A stretch of DNA of 64,000 nt. Source: Streptomyces sp. DvalAA-43. GTDB taxonomy: Bacteria > Actinomycetota > Actinomycetes > Streptomycetales > Streptomycetaceae. Both the position numbers and the translations under genes were made by a program. The notes under the pieces were generated by a model, which saw only the letters and a list, made by a program, of their open reading frames with translations, was not told the DNA's origin and did not search any database. Numbering within the stretch: position 1 is the stretch's first letter; every line of letters begins with the position of its first letter. Location: NCBI RefSeq assembly GCF_900091725.1, contig NZ_FMBW01000033.1, positions 124,001 through 188,000 of the forward strand, read 5' to 3'. Below are positions 43,765-53,100 of the stretch, piece by piece.

Positions 43765-44783
43765 TCGGCCTGCTCGCTTCCCTTGCTGATGCGCAGCCGC
43801 ACGGTGCCCGGACCCAGGTGGAGTTCGTCGCCGTCCTCCAGCGCGTACGGCGTTCCGGCGGCCAGCCGGGCGGTGCGCGGCAGTCCCTCGAAGTCCAGCT
43901 CCGGGTTGAGGAAGGAGGCGTTGTTCTCGGGCAGGTGCTCGGCGAGCGGCCGGCCGTCGTCGTCGAGGAAGATCCTCAGATGGGCCCGGCTGATCTCGGC
44001 CGCCCGGTCGGCGCCGAGCCCTTCGGTGACATCGGTGGTCCCGGGGCGGCTGCGCGAGGCCCGGCCCAGCGTCAGCCCCTGCGGCGGCACCGTGACCGTG
44101 GCCCGGACCGCGTAGCCGTGCTGCACGGTGACCAGGACCGGTCCCGTGTCCAGCCCCTCGGGCACCGGCGGTTCGACGACGACCTCGACCGCCTCGTAGC
44201 CGCACGAGCGGCAGAACCAGCGGTTGCCGTCCTTGTTGACCTGGCGCGGCAGCAGCACCGCGCCGCCGCGCAGACAGGTGCCCGTCGGGTCGGTGCAGCG
44301 GAAGCGTTCCTCGGCGTCCTCGCGCAGCAGCCCGGCCTTGTCGAGCTTGTGGAGCCGGTCGCGCTCGATCTCCTCGTCGCTGGCGACCCCGAGGTGGCGC
44401 GGGCTGAACACGACCCGGCCGTGCACCCTGCGCACCGACCAGACCCGGGAGTCGCTGCCCTGCAGCCAGGCGTGCTCGCGGCGGGCGAAGCGGAAGTTGT
44501 CGCTGGAGACGACGGCGGCCCGGAACCGCGCGGCGAGCGCGAGGATCCGGTCGTCCGCGTCCCCCTGGTGCACTTCGAGCCACTGCTCGCGCTCGGCCTG
44601 CCTCACCAGGTGCTGTTCGTCGAGGAACGGCCGGACGGTGGCGTCGAGCACGGCGATCGCGGCGGTGCCGGGGTGGTCGCGCAGCCAGGCGTCCCGCACC
44701 TCGACGACCCGGGAGAAGGGCCAGGGCCGCTTCCTGGTCGCGGCGACGTTCGAGGCATCGATGATGACGCCGGGCACACTCAC
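43761..44783 (-). CDS. PIN/NYN-type RNase domain + zinc ribbon + FHA domain protein (copy 1)
   Basis: The 340-residue product has an N-terminal PIN/NYN-like nuclease domain (~1-120) with the acidic set VIIDASNV (Asp9), Asp47, GDADDRIL (Asp77/78) and VVSSDNF (Asp95), as in Zc3h12a-like RNases. A zinc ribbon follows (CTDPTGTC ... WFCRSCGY), then a C-terminal FHA domain (~230-335) with LTLGRASRS and ISRAHLRIF for phosphothreonine binding. The predicted job is RNA cleavage steered by phosphorylation. Start and stop overlap with its vWA and kinase neighbours by 4 bases each. Confidence 0.78.
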   Translation of the reverse strand: MSVPGVIIDASNVAATRKRPWPFSRVVEVRDAWLRDHPGTAAIAVLDATVRPFLDEQHLVRQAEREQWLEVHQGDADDRILALAARFRAAVVSSDNFRFARREHAWLQGSDSRVWSVRRVHGRVVFSPRHLGVASDEEIERDRLHKLDKAGLLREDAEERFRCTDPTGTCLRGGAVLLPRQVNKDGNRWFCRSCGYEAVEVVVEPPVPEGLDTGPVLVTVQHGYAVRATVTVPPQGLTLGRASRSRPGTTDVTEGLGADRAAEISRAHLRIFLDDDGRPLAEHLPENNASFLNPELDFEGLPRTARLAAGTPYALEDGDELHLGPGTVRLRISKGSEQAE

Positions 44784-46402
44784 CGCGGGCCCCGGCCCGG
44801 CGGCGGTTCGGTGGGGGCACCGGGCGGCGGGGTGGGCGGGCCACCGAACGTGCCACTGCCGTAGGTGCCGGTGCCGTAACCGCCGCCGCCGTACGTACCG
44901 CTGCCGCGGGTGCCGCTGCCGCCGCCGCTGCCGTACGTACCGCTGCTGTAGGTCCCGCTGTCGCCGCCGGTGTACGTACCGCTGCCGTACGCACCGCCGA
45001 ACTCGCCCTCGTCGTCATCGTCGTCGAGGCTCTGCCGCCGGCGCCGGGCCCGGATCTCGTCCGGTGTCTCGACCGGGATCTGCTGGAACCAGTCCCGCTT
45101 GGACTTGGTGGAGCTGCGGCTGGACGCCGCCCGCGCCTCGTTCGCCACGTCCTTCGGGTCGAGCCCGTCCCGCAGCCCCCCGCTCGCCCGCTGGTAGGCG
45201 GCGGCCAGATCGGGGTCGGGGATGCGCCGGGCGCGCTCCACGCCCTCCTGGTAGATCCGCTCGCGGTCGGCCTTCGAGGTGGCCGCCGCGATCCGGCCGC
45301 TGATCTCCCGGTCCAGTTCGATGGCGTCGATCTGCCGCTTGAGGTCGGGCTGAAGGATCGGCGACATGGGGTTGTCGACCGTGCGCAGCGCGATCTGGCC
45401 GGGCGCGAGCTGTCGTGCGCCCGACCCCGTGCCGAGGGAACCGGTCGCCTTCAGCACCGGCATCGGACCGGCGCTGATCCGCTCGGGCGCGCGCAGCTTC
45501 AGCGCGTACAGCGGCTGCCCCTCCTCCCCCGCGCCGATCGCACCGAGCTTCAGCCGCACCCGGCTGGGCCGCCGCCCGCCGCCGTCCGCGAGCGCGCCGT
45601 CGACCCGGCGGCGGGTGGGGTCGAGCTGGTAGACGCCGAGCACCGGGAAGCTCGGGTTGATCTCCAGGGACAGTTCGCCGCTGCCCGCCACGACGTCCCG
45701 GCCGAAGGCCGCGAACCTGGCCGTGATCTGCTTCATCGCCTCGGCCGCGCCCGTTCGGGAGGCGACGTGCTCGGGCAGCCCGGTCGGTGCGAGGCGTTCC
45801 AGGAGCCCGAAGTCGGCGCCCGCGCCGATGCCGATCACATCGGTGTGCAGCTCGCGGTCGGCGGCGTCGCGGGCGAGGGCGGCGAGCCGGCCGGGGTCGG
45901 TCTCGCCGAAGTTCGGGATGCCGTCGCTGAACAGCACCACGCGGCGCGAGGCGGCCCGCTGCCGGTCGAGCTGCTGGTACGCGCGCCGCAGCGCGCCCTC
46001 GATGTTGGTCCAGCGGCGCTCGTCCTCGATGTTGCCGTTCCACCGGCCACGGCGCCGGAGCTCCCCCGCCGTGCCGGAGAAGCGCACTCCGGCGTTCTGC
46101 GCGAAGGTCAGCACATCGACATGGGCGTCGCGCGGCAGCGCGGCGACCAGCTCGTGCACCCCGGCCTCGGCGACCTGCTTGCGGCTCGGGTCGTCGGGGC
46201 TGCCCGGGTCGGCGAACTCGTCGGTGCTCGAATCGGCCCTGATCTCCATGGAGTAGCTGTCGTCGACGGCGATGACATAGGCGACGCCCTCGACGACGCG
46301 GTCGCCGCGGCCCAGCTCGCGCGGGGCGATCAGGACGGCGAACTCCTCGCCGAGGTGCACCTCCTGCCGGTCCGCGGTGATCTTGATGTCCTCGGCGGTC
46401 AT
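44780..46402 (-). CDS. von Willebrand factor A (TerY-like) protein with Gly/Tyr-rich tail
   Basis: The ATG at 46402 overlaps the PP2C stop and gives 540 residues. A vWA domain (~40-230) has the complete MIDAS pattern VDDSYSM (Asp47-x-Ser49-x-Ser51), RWTNIEGAL and SDGIPNF. A central beta domain follows, then a helical part. The last ~80 residues are low complexity, built on GSGTYGG and GTYGSG units, then Pro-rich. There is no signal peptide or membrane helix, so it acts in the cytosol. TerY-type vWA proteins partner with PP2C and kinase in the TerY-P triad, and all three are adjacent here. Confidence 0.85.
   Translation of the reverse strand: MTAEDIKITADRQEVHLGEEFAVLIAPRELGRGDRVVEGVAYVIAVDDSYSMEIRADSSTDEFADPGSPDDPSRKQVAEAGVHELVAALPRDAHVDVLTFAQNAGVRFSGTAGELRRRGRWNGNIEDERRWTNIEGALRRAYQQLDRQRAASRRVVLFSDGIPNFGETDPGRLAALARDAADRELHTDVIGIGAGADFGLLERLAPTGLPEHVASRTGAAEAMKQITARFAAFGRDVVAGSGELSLEINPSFPVLGVYQLDPTRRRVDGALADGGGRRPSRVRLKLGAIGAGEEGQPLYALKLRAPERISAGPMPVLKATGSLGTGSGARQLAPGQIALRTVDNPMSPILQPDLKRQIDAIELDREISGRIAAATSKADRERIYQEGVERARRIPDPDLAAAYQRASGGLRDGLDPKDVANEARAASSRSSTKSKRDWFQQIPVETPDEIRARRRRQSLDDDDDEGEFGGAYGSGTYTGGDSGTYSSGTYGSGGGSGTRGSGTYGGGGYGTGTYGSGTFGGPPTPPPGAPTEPPPGRGPR
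44820..45000. repeat. Repeats encoding the Gly/Ser/Tyr tail of the vWA protein
   Basis: On the plus strand this stretch is a degenerate array of GTACGTACCGCTGCC-like units that encode GSGTYG on the minus strand. Unit boundaries drift, which points to slippage and ongoing change in length. Confidence 0.65.
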
Positions 46403-47859
46403 CAGTCCTTCGCCTCCCCCACCGCGCACACCAGCGCGGTCGCGTTGTCCCAGCCGCCGAGTGCCTCGGCCCGTTGCACCAGCGCGGCGGCGAGCGCGGG
46501 TGCGGTCGGTCTGCCCGACGCGTCGAGCTGGGCGGTCAGTTCCGCGAGCACGGCGCCGAACCAGCGGTCCCGTTCCGGTTCGGTCGCCCCGTCCGAGGCG
46601 AGCAGCAGCAGATCCCCGGGGGCGACCCGGAACGTCCGGTGGGCCCAGCGGGCCGTGCCGCCGCCGAGGAAGGAGACGAGCTGCGACTCCTCGCCCTCGG
46701 CATCGGCGGTGACCCGCAGCCGCTCCGCGAACCCGGTGTGAGCGGGCGTCAGTCTCCAGGCGGTGTACGGGATTTCTCCCGCCAGTGCGCGCAGGGGCCG
46801 GATCAGCCAGGCCTCGGTGTCGCCCACCGAGACTACGGACGCCGTGCCGTCGGGCCGCACGGTGGCGAGGACCGCCGCCGCGCTGCCGGTGGCGGTGGCC
46901 CGCCCCACGGCGGCGTCCAGCTCGGCGACCAGCTCACCGGGCCGGGCCACGGGAGACCCGGGCCCGGTGGAGGACGGAGCGCCGCGCGGGACGGAGCGCG
47001 GCGCGTCGACGGAACCGGGACCGGCCCCGGGCCCGGCGGGGTGGTGGTCGGACGGCGGCGCGTCCCCGGCCACCGCCGCCTCCTCCAGCCGCCACCGCCG
47101 TACCGCCTGCTCCAGCGCCGCCCGTGCGGCCGTGCCGCCCGAGCCGTCGCCGTCGCCGGTCACCCCGTCGAAGACCGCGCACCGCAGCACCCCGCTCGGC
47201 CCGGTCAGCGCCCCCGCGGTGTCCTCGTTGTCGGTGGCCGGATCGCCCTTGGCCTTGCGCGAGCCGACCGCGCTCTCCCGGAAGCAGAGCGTGGACACAC
47301 CACCGGGCGCACGCCGGTCGAGCGCCTCCTGAAGCGGGGCGAGCCCGGCGGCGACCCCGTGGCGCAGTTCGTGCCCGAGGAGCCGGCGGCAGACCGCGTC
47401 CAGCCCCGGCGGGAAGGTCCCGGCGAACACGTCGAGCATCTGGAGCGCGTCCCGCAGATCCAGGCACGGCCGTTCGGCGACCGCGTCCACCAGCGCCCCG
47501 ACCAGCGCCCGCCGGTCCCTGAGCTGCGGCGCCGCGTGCTGCGTGCCGTCCCCGCGCTCGCGCGGGCGGACCCGTCCGTCGAGGCCGTAGCGGGGCAGCG
47601 CGGCCACCTGCCACCCCTCGTACGCGTCATGCCGCACGGACTCGACGACCAGGCTTCCGGGCCCCGCCAGATCCAGCGCCGCGTCCACCGCACGCCACAG
47701 TCCGGGCAGGGCCGCGACGAGGTCCTCGCGGTCCAGGCTGTGCGCGTCGACCACGCTGTCGCGGAGGGTCGGGGCCAGCGCCTGCGGCCATTCCACTCTG
47801 ATCTCCGGCAGCGCGACGGCCCCGTACTCCGTCGCGTCCGCGGACGGTTCCACGCTCAT
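46402..47859 (-). CDS. PP2C-family protein phosphatase
   Basis: The 485-residue product has an N-terminal ~195-residue domain I do not recognise, followed by a PP2C phosphatase domain: TDNEDTAG (210-216), VFDGVTGDG (229-237), a Gly/Pro-rich insert, VGDTEAWLI, ASDGATE (421-427) and WDNATALV (470-477). The Asp residues that bind two Mn/Mg ions are in place, so it should remove phosphate from Ser/Thr. It overlaps the coiled-coil gene upstream (ATGA) and the vWA gene downstream, and is the natural antagonist of the kinase two genes later. Confidence 0.85.
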   Translation of the reverse strand: MSVEPSADATEYGAVALPEIRVEWPQALAPTLRDSVVDAHSLDREDLVAALPGLWRAVDAALDLAGPGSLVVESVRHDAYEGWQVAALPRYGLDGRVRPRERGDGTQHAAPQLRDRRALVGALVDAVAERPCLDLRDALQMLDVFAGTFPPGLDAVCRRLLGHELRHGVAAGLAPLQEALDRRAPGGVSTLCFRESAVGSRKAKGDPATDNEDTAGALTGPSGVLRCAVFDGVTGDGDGSGGTAARAALEQAVRRWRLEEAAVAGDAPPSDHHPAGPGAGPGSVDAPRSVPRGAPSSTGPGSPVARPGELVAELDAAVGRATATGSAAAVLATVRPDGTASVVSVGDTEAWLIRPLRALAGEIPYTAWRLTPAHTGFAERLRVTADAEGEESQLVSFLGGGTARWAHRTFRVAPGDLLLLASDGATEPERDRWFGAVLAELTAQLDASGRPTAPALAAALVQRAEALGGWDNATALVCAVGEAKD

Positions 47860-48803
47860 GTGCCGCTCGTGCCCCCTTGATCACGCCCGCCGGCACGCCG
47901 ACGGCGGTCCAGTACATGCCGCAGGACACCCGCCTGCTCCGCCTTCGCCAGCTCGCCGCTCAGCCGGACGGTCTCCGCCTCGGCCCGCTGGGCGCGCTCC
48001 TGCCACTGCCGGACCGCCTGGGCGACCTCGTCACGGGCCGCCGCGATCTGCTGCTCGGCGTACTCCTGGGCTCGCCGGGCGGCCTCCTGCGCCCGCTGCT
48101 CGCGCTGGGCGGCCCGTCGTTCGGCGGCCTCCGCCCGCTCGCGCGCCGCCGCCTTCGCCTCGGCGAGTTCCCGTTCGGCGCGCCGGGCGGCGGCCTCGAC
48201 CTCGGCCCGGACCCGGTCGCGCTCCTCCTCCTGCACGCGGTGCAGCAGCTCGTCGAGGTCGGGGCCCTGCCCGACCGGGAACACCCCGGCCCGCTCGGGC
48301 GCGCCGACGGTGTACGGCTCGGGGTCCGCGTACAGCTCCGCCACGGGGGTCGCGGTGCCGACGGGCGGTTCGGCGAGGGCCAGCGGGACGAGTCGTACGG
48401 TGAGCGCGGCCGGATCGACCACCCGCACCGGCCGCCAGCCGTCGAACCCGTCCGCGGCCGCCTCCCCGTCCTCGCCCCGCACCACGGCCACCCGGCAGCC
48501 CGAACCGAGCACCGCCTCCGCCCCGGCGACCTGCGCCCACAGGGTCTCCCCGGCGGTCAGCAGCGAGGCGGCGACCTCCGGGGAGGGCGCCGGAACCCCG
48601 TACGTACGCGGCGCGGCCGACGGGGGCGGCGGGAAGGGCGCGGCGGACGGGGGCGGCTGCGCGGCTCCGGCCGCCGGTGCCTCGTCGACGAAGCTGCCCC
48701 AGCCGTCGTCCCCGGTGCCCGCCCCGGGCGGGGGATGGTCGGGCGGTGGCGGCGGGGACTGCCCCGACGGCGTCTCGTCGATGAACGAACCCCACTCCGA
48801 CAC
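47856..48803 (-). CDS. Coiled-coil protein with two N-terminal WGSF motifs
   Basis: The GTG at 48803 begins a 315-residue product. MSEWGSFIDE at the very start is repeated as WGSFVDE at 35-41, separated by Pro-rich linker. A small globular part (~70-195) follows, then a long Ala/Glu/Arg/Gln coiled coil (~205-300) and a basic tail. No enzymatic motif is visible. As first gene of the operon and with two identical short motifs, it looks like a docking platform for the phosphatase, vWA or FHA proteins encoded after it. The gene family is not one I can name. Confidence 0.7.
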   Translation of the reverse strand: MSEWGSFIDETPSGQSPPPPPDHPPPGAGTGDDGWGSFVDEAPAAGAAQPPPSAAPFPPPPSAAPRTYGVPAPSPEVAASLLTAGETLWAQVAGAEAVLGSGCRVAVVRGEDGEAAADGFDGWRPVRVVDPAALTVRLVPLALAEPPVGTATPVAELYADPEPYTVGAPERAGVFPVGQGPDLDELLHRVQEEERDRVRAEVEAAARRAERELAEAKAAARERAEAAERRAAQREQRAQEAARRAQEYAEQQIAAARDEVAQAVRQWQERAQRAEAETVRLSGELAKAEQAGVLRHVLDRRRRAGGRDQGGTSGT

Positions 48804-48960
48804 GCAAACGCCCCCACGTTCTCGTCCTGTCGTCCCACGGCCGCCCGTTCGCGCGCGTCCGCCGGAACTCGGGGGCCGCCGAGGACGTCAATATAGTTGC
48901 ACCTCAAGGGAATTCACATGCCGTCAGCTTCCGTACAGGGCTTCCGGGAGGCGACCCCCG

Positions 48961-50097
48961 ATGGAAAACCACCTCACCACGGACTTCGGCGCGGCCTGCT
49001 TCCTGGTAGACCTGTCCAACGTCGTGCGCAACCGCTCGCTGGGCGGACCCGGTCTGCGTTCCCTGCGCCGGCTGCGGCTCCTCGTGGACGCCGCGAAGGA
49101 GCTCGCCCGGGATCCGGACGTCAAGCTGTATCTGGTCGCCGATGCCAGTCTGCGGCTCGGCGGACGGCGGGAGTTCACCGATCCCGCCGACATCCGGCTG
49201 CTCGGCCGCTGGGTGGACCGCGGCCTGGTCGAGGAGCTGCCGGACGCCGACGACCGCCTGCTCGAACTGTGCGCGTACACCGGCATCCCCGTCATCACCG
49301 GCGACCGCTTCCGCGGCCACCGCGAGTCGCACCCCTGGCTCCAGGGCAATACGGACGACTTCCTGGAGCCGGTCCCGGCCCCCGGCGGCACGGTCGGGCT
49401 GGTCCCCGTCGACCTGGAGGTGGCCAGTGCGCTGGACATCTCCAGGAAGATGGAGGAGGACGTACTGAAGAAGATGGGGCTGCTCGGCCCGCACCGCACC
49501 CCCCGGTTCGACGTGGTCAGCCGCAACTGGCGCTGCGAGGACCGCCGTTGCACCCTCTACGACACCCACCGGGGCAGCGCAGCCCTGCTGCCGCGCGTCA
49601 TCAGGGGCGTGCCCCACTGCCAGAGCCACGGCACCCCCCTGGCCGACGACGGTCCCCGCACCGCGACGGTCCAGCTGAAGCTGCTGGTGGAGGGCGATGT
49701 GAAGGCCCGGTTCACCCTGGAGGACGGTACGAGCGTGAAGGTGGGCAGGGCGCCAGGCGAGGGCGGCATAGCCCTGCACGGCCTGGTCCCGGAGCACCGC
49801 ACCGCCGGTCTCAGCCGCGCCCATGTCGAGCTGCGGGTGACCGGCGGCCTCGTCCATGTGCGCGACCACAGCACCTACGGCACCCGGTGGCGGGCGACGG
49901 CCGGGAAATCGGGTCCGGGCCCGTGGAAGAAGCTCGGCACGGCCGAGCGGCAGTACCACGGCGGGGACGAACTCGAACTGGTCGAGGGCGTGGTCCTGGC
50001 CCGCAGCGGCCGCCGTTTCCCGACCGAGCTGGCCCAGGAATGGCGGCGCCGCCTGCCGCCCCCGCCGGACGCGGCGGGCGAGACCCGCATCTACTGA
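48961..50097 (+). CDS. PIN/NYN-type RNase domain + zinc ribbon + FHA domain protein (copy 2)
   Basis: The ATG at 48961 has GGGAGG upstream and gives 378 residues. The architecture repeats copy 1: nuclease domain (~10-135) with FLVDLSNV (Asp17), Asp61, DADDRLLE (Asp97/98) and VITGDRF (Asp115); a helical linker; zinc ribbon (CEDRRC ... CQSH); and FHA (~230-350) with VKVGRAPGE, LSRAHVEL and HSTYGTRW. It is divergent from the operon by 157 bp, so the two paralogues are likely co-controlled. One copy may cleave and the other regulate, or they may form a pair. Confidence 0.78.
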   Translation: MENHLTTDFGAACFLVDLSNVVRNRSLGGPGLRSLRRLRLLVDAAKELARDPDVKLYLVADASLRLGGRREFTDPADIRLLGRWVDRGLVEELPDADDRLLELCAYTGIPVITGDRFRGHRESHPWLQGNTDDFLEPVPAPGGTVGLVPVDLEVASALDISRKMEEDVLKKMGLLGPHRTPRFDVVSRNWRCEDRRCTLYDTHRGSAALLPRVIRGVPHCQSHGTPLADDGPRTATVQLKLLVEGDVKARFTLEDGTSVKVGRAPGEGGIALHGLVPEHRTAGLSRAHVELRVTGGLVHVRDHSTYGTRWRATAGKSGPGPWKKLGTAERQYHGGDELELVEGVVLARSGRRFPTELAQEWRRRLPPPPDAAGETRIY

Positions 50098-50132
50098 CGC
50101 GGGCGGCCGCACACCCCCGGGGCTGCGACGAA

Positions 50133-50170
50133 AGGGGGCGGCCACCGGACGGATCCGGCGACCGCCCCCT
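50133..50170. terminator. Bidirectional hairpin between PIN/FHA copy 2 and NAD-GDH
   Basis: Nine-base arms AGGGGGCGG/CCGCCCCCT enclose an inner CCGG...CCGG hairpin, midway between two convergent stop codons. Confidence 0.7.
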
Positions 50171-50179
50171 CCCGCGCGG

Positions 50180-53100
50180 CTACGCGTGCGTACGGAGCAG
50201 GGTGCGCATCGTCCGCATCGCGACCGACAGGTTCGCCAGGTCGAAGGCGTCCGACCCCTGGATCTCTTCGAGCGTGGAGCGGGACCGCGTCAGGATCGCC
50301 GCGTTCTTCTCCTCCCACGCACCGAAGCGCTCCTCCGGCGTCGAGGTCCCGTTGCCCACCGCCAGCACATCCGCGGTGAGGGCGGCGTGCGCCGCGTACA
50401 GGTCCTCACGGATGGAGGCACGGGCCATGGACTGCCAGCGGTCGGCCCGCGGCAGCTCGATGATCCGGTCCATCAGCTGGGTGATGCCCAGCCGGTCCGC
50501 GAGGTCGTAGTACACCTCGGCGACGGCGAGGGGGTCCTTGCCGGTGCGCTCCGCGATCGCCACGATGTCCAGCGCCGGGAAGGCGGAGGAGAATCCGGCG
50601 ACCCGCTGGGCCAGCTCGCCCGGGACGCCCGCCTCGGTGAGCTCGTCCAGGATCGACTGGTACCACTCCAGGTCGGCGCCCATCAGCATCTTGGGCAGCT
50701 CGGCCCAGACCTGCTCGACACCCGTCTTGAAGAAGTCGATCGTTTCTGCGATCTCCAGCGGCTGCGGCCGGTTGCCCAGCAGCCAGCGCGAACCGCGCTC
50801 GACGAGCCGGCGGGAGTGCAGCCGGATCCGGGTCTGCACATCGGCGGCGACCTTGTTGTCGAGTGCCTCGACGGCGTCCCACACCTGGCCGAGGCCGAAG
50901 ATCTCCCGGGCCGCGAACTGCGCCCGCACGATCTCCTCGATCGAGGCACCGGTCTCTTCCCGCAGCCGGTGCAGGAAGGTCGAACCACCGCTGTTCACGG
51001 TGTCGTTGACCAGGACCGTGGTGATGATCTCGCGACGCAGCGCGTGCCCGTCGACCGCCTCGGGGAACTGCTCGCGCAGTTGCTCCGGGAAGTAGGCGTG
51101 CAGCAGCTTCTGCAGGTGCGGGTCGTCCGGCAGGCTGGTCCGGATCAGCTCCCGGGCCGCGGTGATCTTCGTGTACGCGATCAGCACGGCCAGTTCGGGC
51201 TGGCTGAGCCCCTTGCCGGCGTTGAGCAGCTCGCGGATCTGGCGGTCGTTGGGCAGGAACTCCAGACCGCGGTCGAGGTCCCCGTCCCGGCCCAGCCGGC
51301 GCATGAAGCGCTGGTGGGCGTGGAGCAGCGAGGGGGACTGGGAGGTGGCGTTGGCGAGCGCGACGTTCTGCGCGTAGTTGTTGCGCAGGACCAGACGGCC
51401 GATCTCGTCGGTCATCTCGGCGAGCAGCTTGTTGCGCTGCTTGACGGTCATGTCGCCGTCCCGGACCAGGCCGTTGAGCAGGATCTTGATGTTCACCTCG
51501 TGGTCGGAGGTGTCGACACCGGCGCTGTTGTCGATCGCGTCGGTGTTGATCCGGCCGCCGCCCCGGGCGAACTCGATCCGGCCGAGCTGGGTGGCGCCGA
51601 GGTTGCCGCCCTCGCCGACGACCTTGGCCCGCAGGTCCTCGCCGTTGACGCGGATCGCGTCGTTGGCCTTGTCGCCGACGTCCGCGTTCGACTCGGCGGA
51701 GGACTTGATGTACGTACCGATGCCGCCGTTCCACAGCAGGTCCACGGGGGCCTTGAGGATGGTCTGCATCAGCTCGGCGGGCGTCATCTTGGTGACACCC
51801 GGCTCGATGCCGAGCGCCGCGCGGACGTGCGCGTTGATCGGGATGGACTTGGCGCTGCGCGGGTGGATGCCACCGCCCGGGGAGAGCAGGTCCTTGTCGT
51901 AGTCGGCCCAGGAGCTGCGCGGCAGGTCGAACAGACGGCGCCGCTCGGCGTACGAGGTGGCGGCGTCCGGGGTCGGGTCGATGAAGATGTGCCGGTGGTC
52001 GAAGGCCGCGACGAGCCTGATGTGCTCGGAGAGCAGCATGCCGTTGCCGAACACGTCACCGGACATGTCGCCGACGCCGACGACGGTGAAGTCCTCGGTC
52101 TGGGTGTCGTGGCCCAGCTCGCGGAAGTGCCGCTTGACGGACTCCCAGGCGCCGCGGGCGGTGATGCCCATGCCCTTGTGGTCGTAGCCCGCGGAACCGC
52201 CGGAGGCGAAGGCGTCGCCCAGCCAGAAGCCGTACCCGACGGCGACCTCGTTGGCGATGTCGGAGAAGCTCGCGGTGCCCTTGTCGGCGGCGACGACGAG
52301 GTAGGTGTCGTCCTCGTCGTGCCGGACGACGTCCTTGGGCGGCACGACCTCGCCGGCCACCATGTTGTCGGTGATGTCGAGCAGCGCCGAGATGAAGGTG
52401 CGGTACGAGGCGATGCCCTCGGCCATCCAGGCGTCACGGTCGACGGCCGGGTCCGGGAGCTGCTTGGCGACGAATCCGCCCTTGGCGCCGACCGGCACGA
52501 TGACGGTGTTCTTCACCATCTGCGCCTTGACCAGGCCGAGGATCTCCGTACGGAAGTCCTCGCGCCGGTCCGACCAGCGCAGACCGCCTCGGGCGACCTT
52601 GCCGAAGCGCAGGTGCACGCCCTCGACGCGCGGCGAGTAGACCCAGATCTCGAAGGCCGGGCGGGGCGCCGGCAGATCCGGGATGGACTGCGGGTCGAAC
52701 TTCATCGAGACGTACGAGTGCGGCTTGCCGTCATCCGCCATCTGGAAGAAGTTGGTGCGCAGGGTGGCCTTGATGACGGTGAGGAAGGACCGCAGGATGC
52801 GGTCCTCGTCGAGCGAGGCGACCTGGTCCAGGGCCCCGTCCAGCTCTTCGAGGAGGCCGTCGGTCAGCTCGGTGCCGGCGCTCTGCCGCTCCGGGGACAT
52901 CCGGGCCTCGAAGAGCGAGACCAGCAGCCGGGTGGTGTGGACGTTGTTGCGGAGCGTGCTCTCCATGTAGTCCTGGCTGAACGTCGACCCCGCCTGGCGC
53001 AGGTACTTCGCGTACGCGCGCAGCACCATCGCCTGGCGCCAGCTCAGCCCGGCGCCCAGCACCAGCGAGTTGAAGCCGTCGTTCTCGGCCTCGCCGGTCC

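Noticed and set aside
42676..50097. Classical tellurium-resistance (ter) cluster
   Set aside because: vWA, PP2C and kinase are shared with the TerY-P triad, but no TerD/TerB/TerC-like protein is present, so it cannot be called ter.
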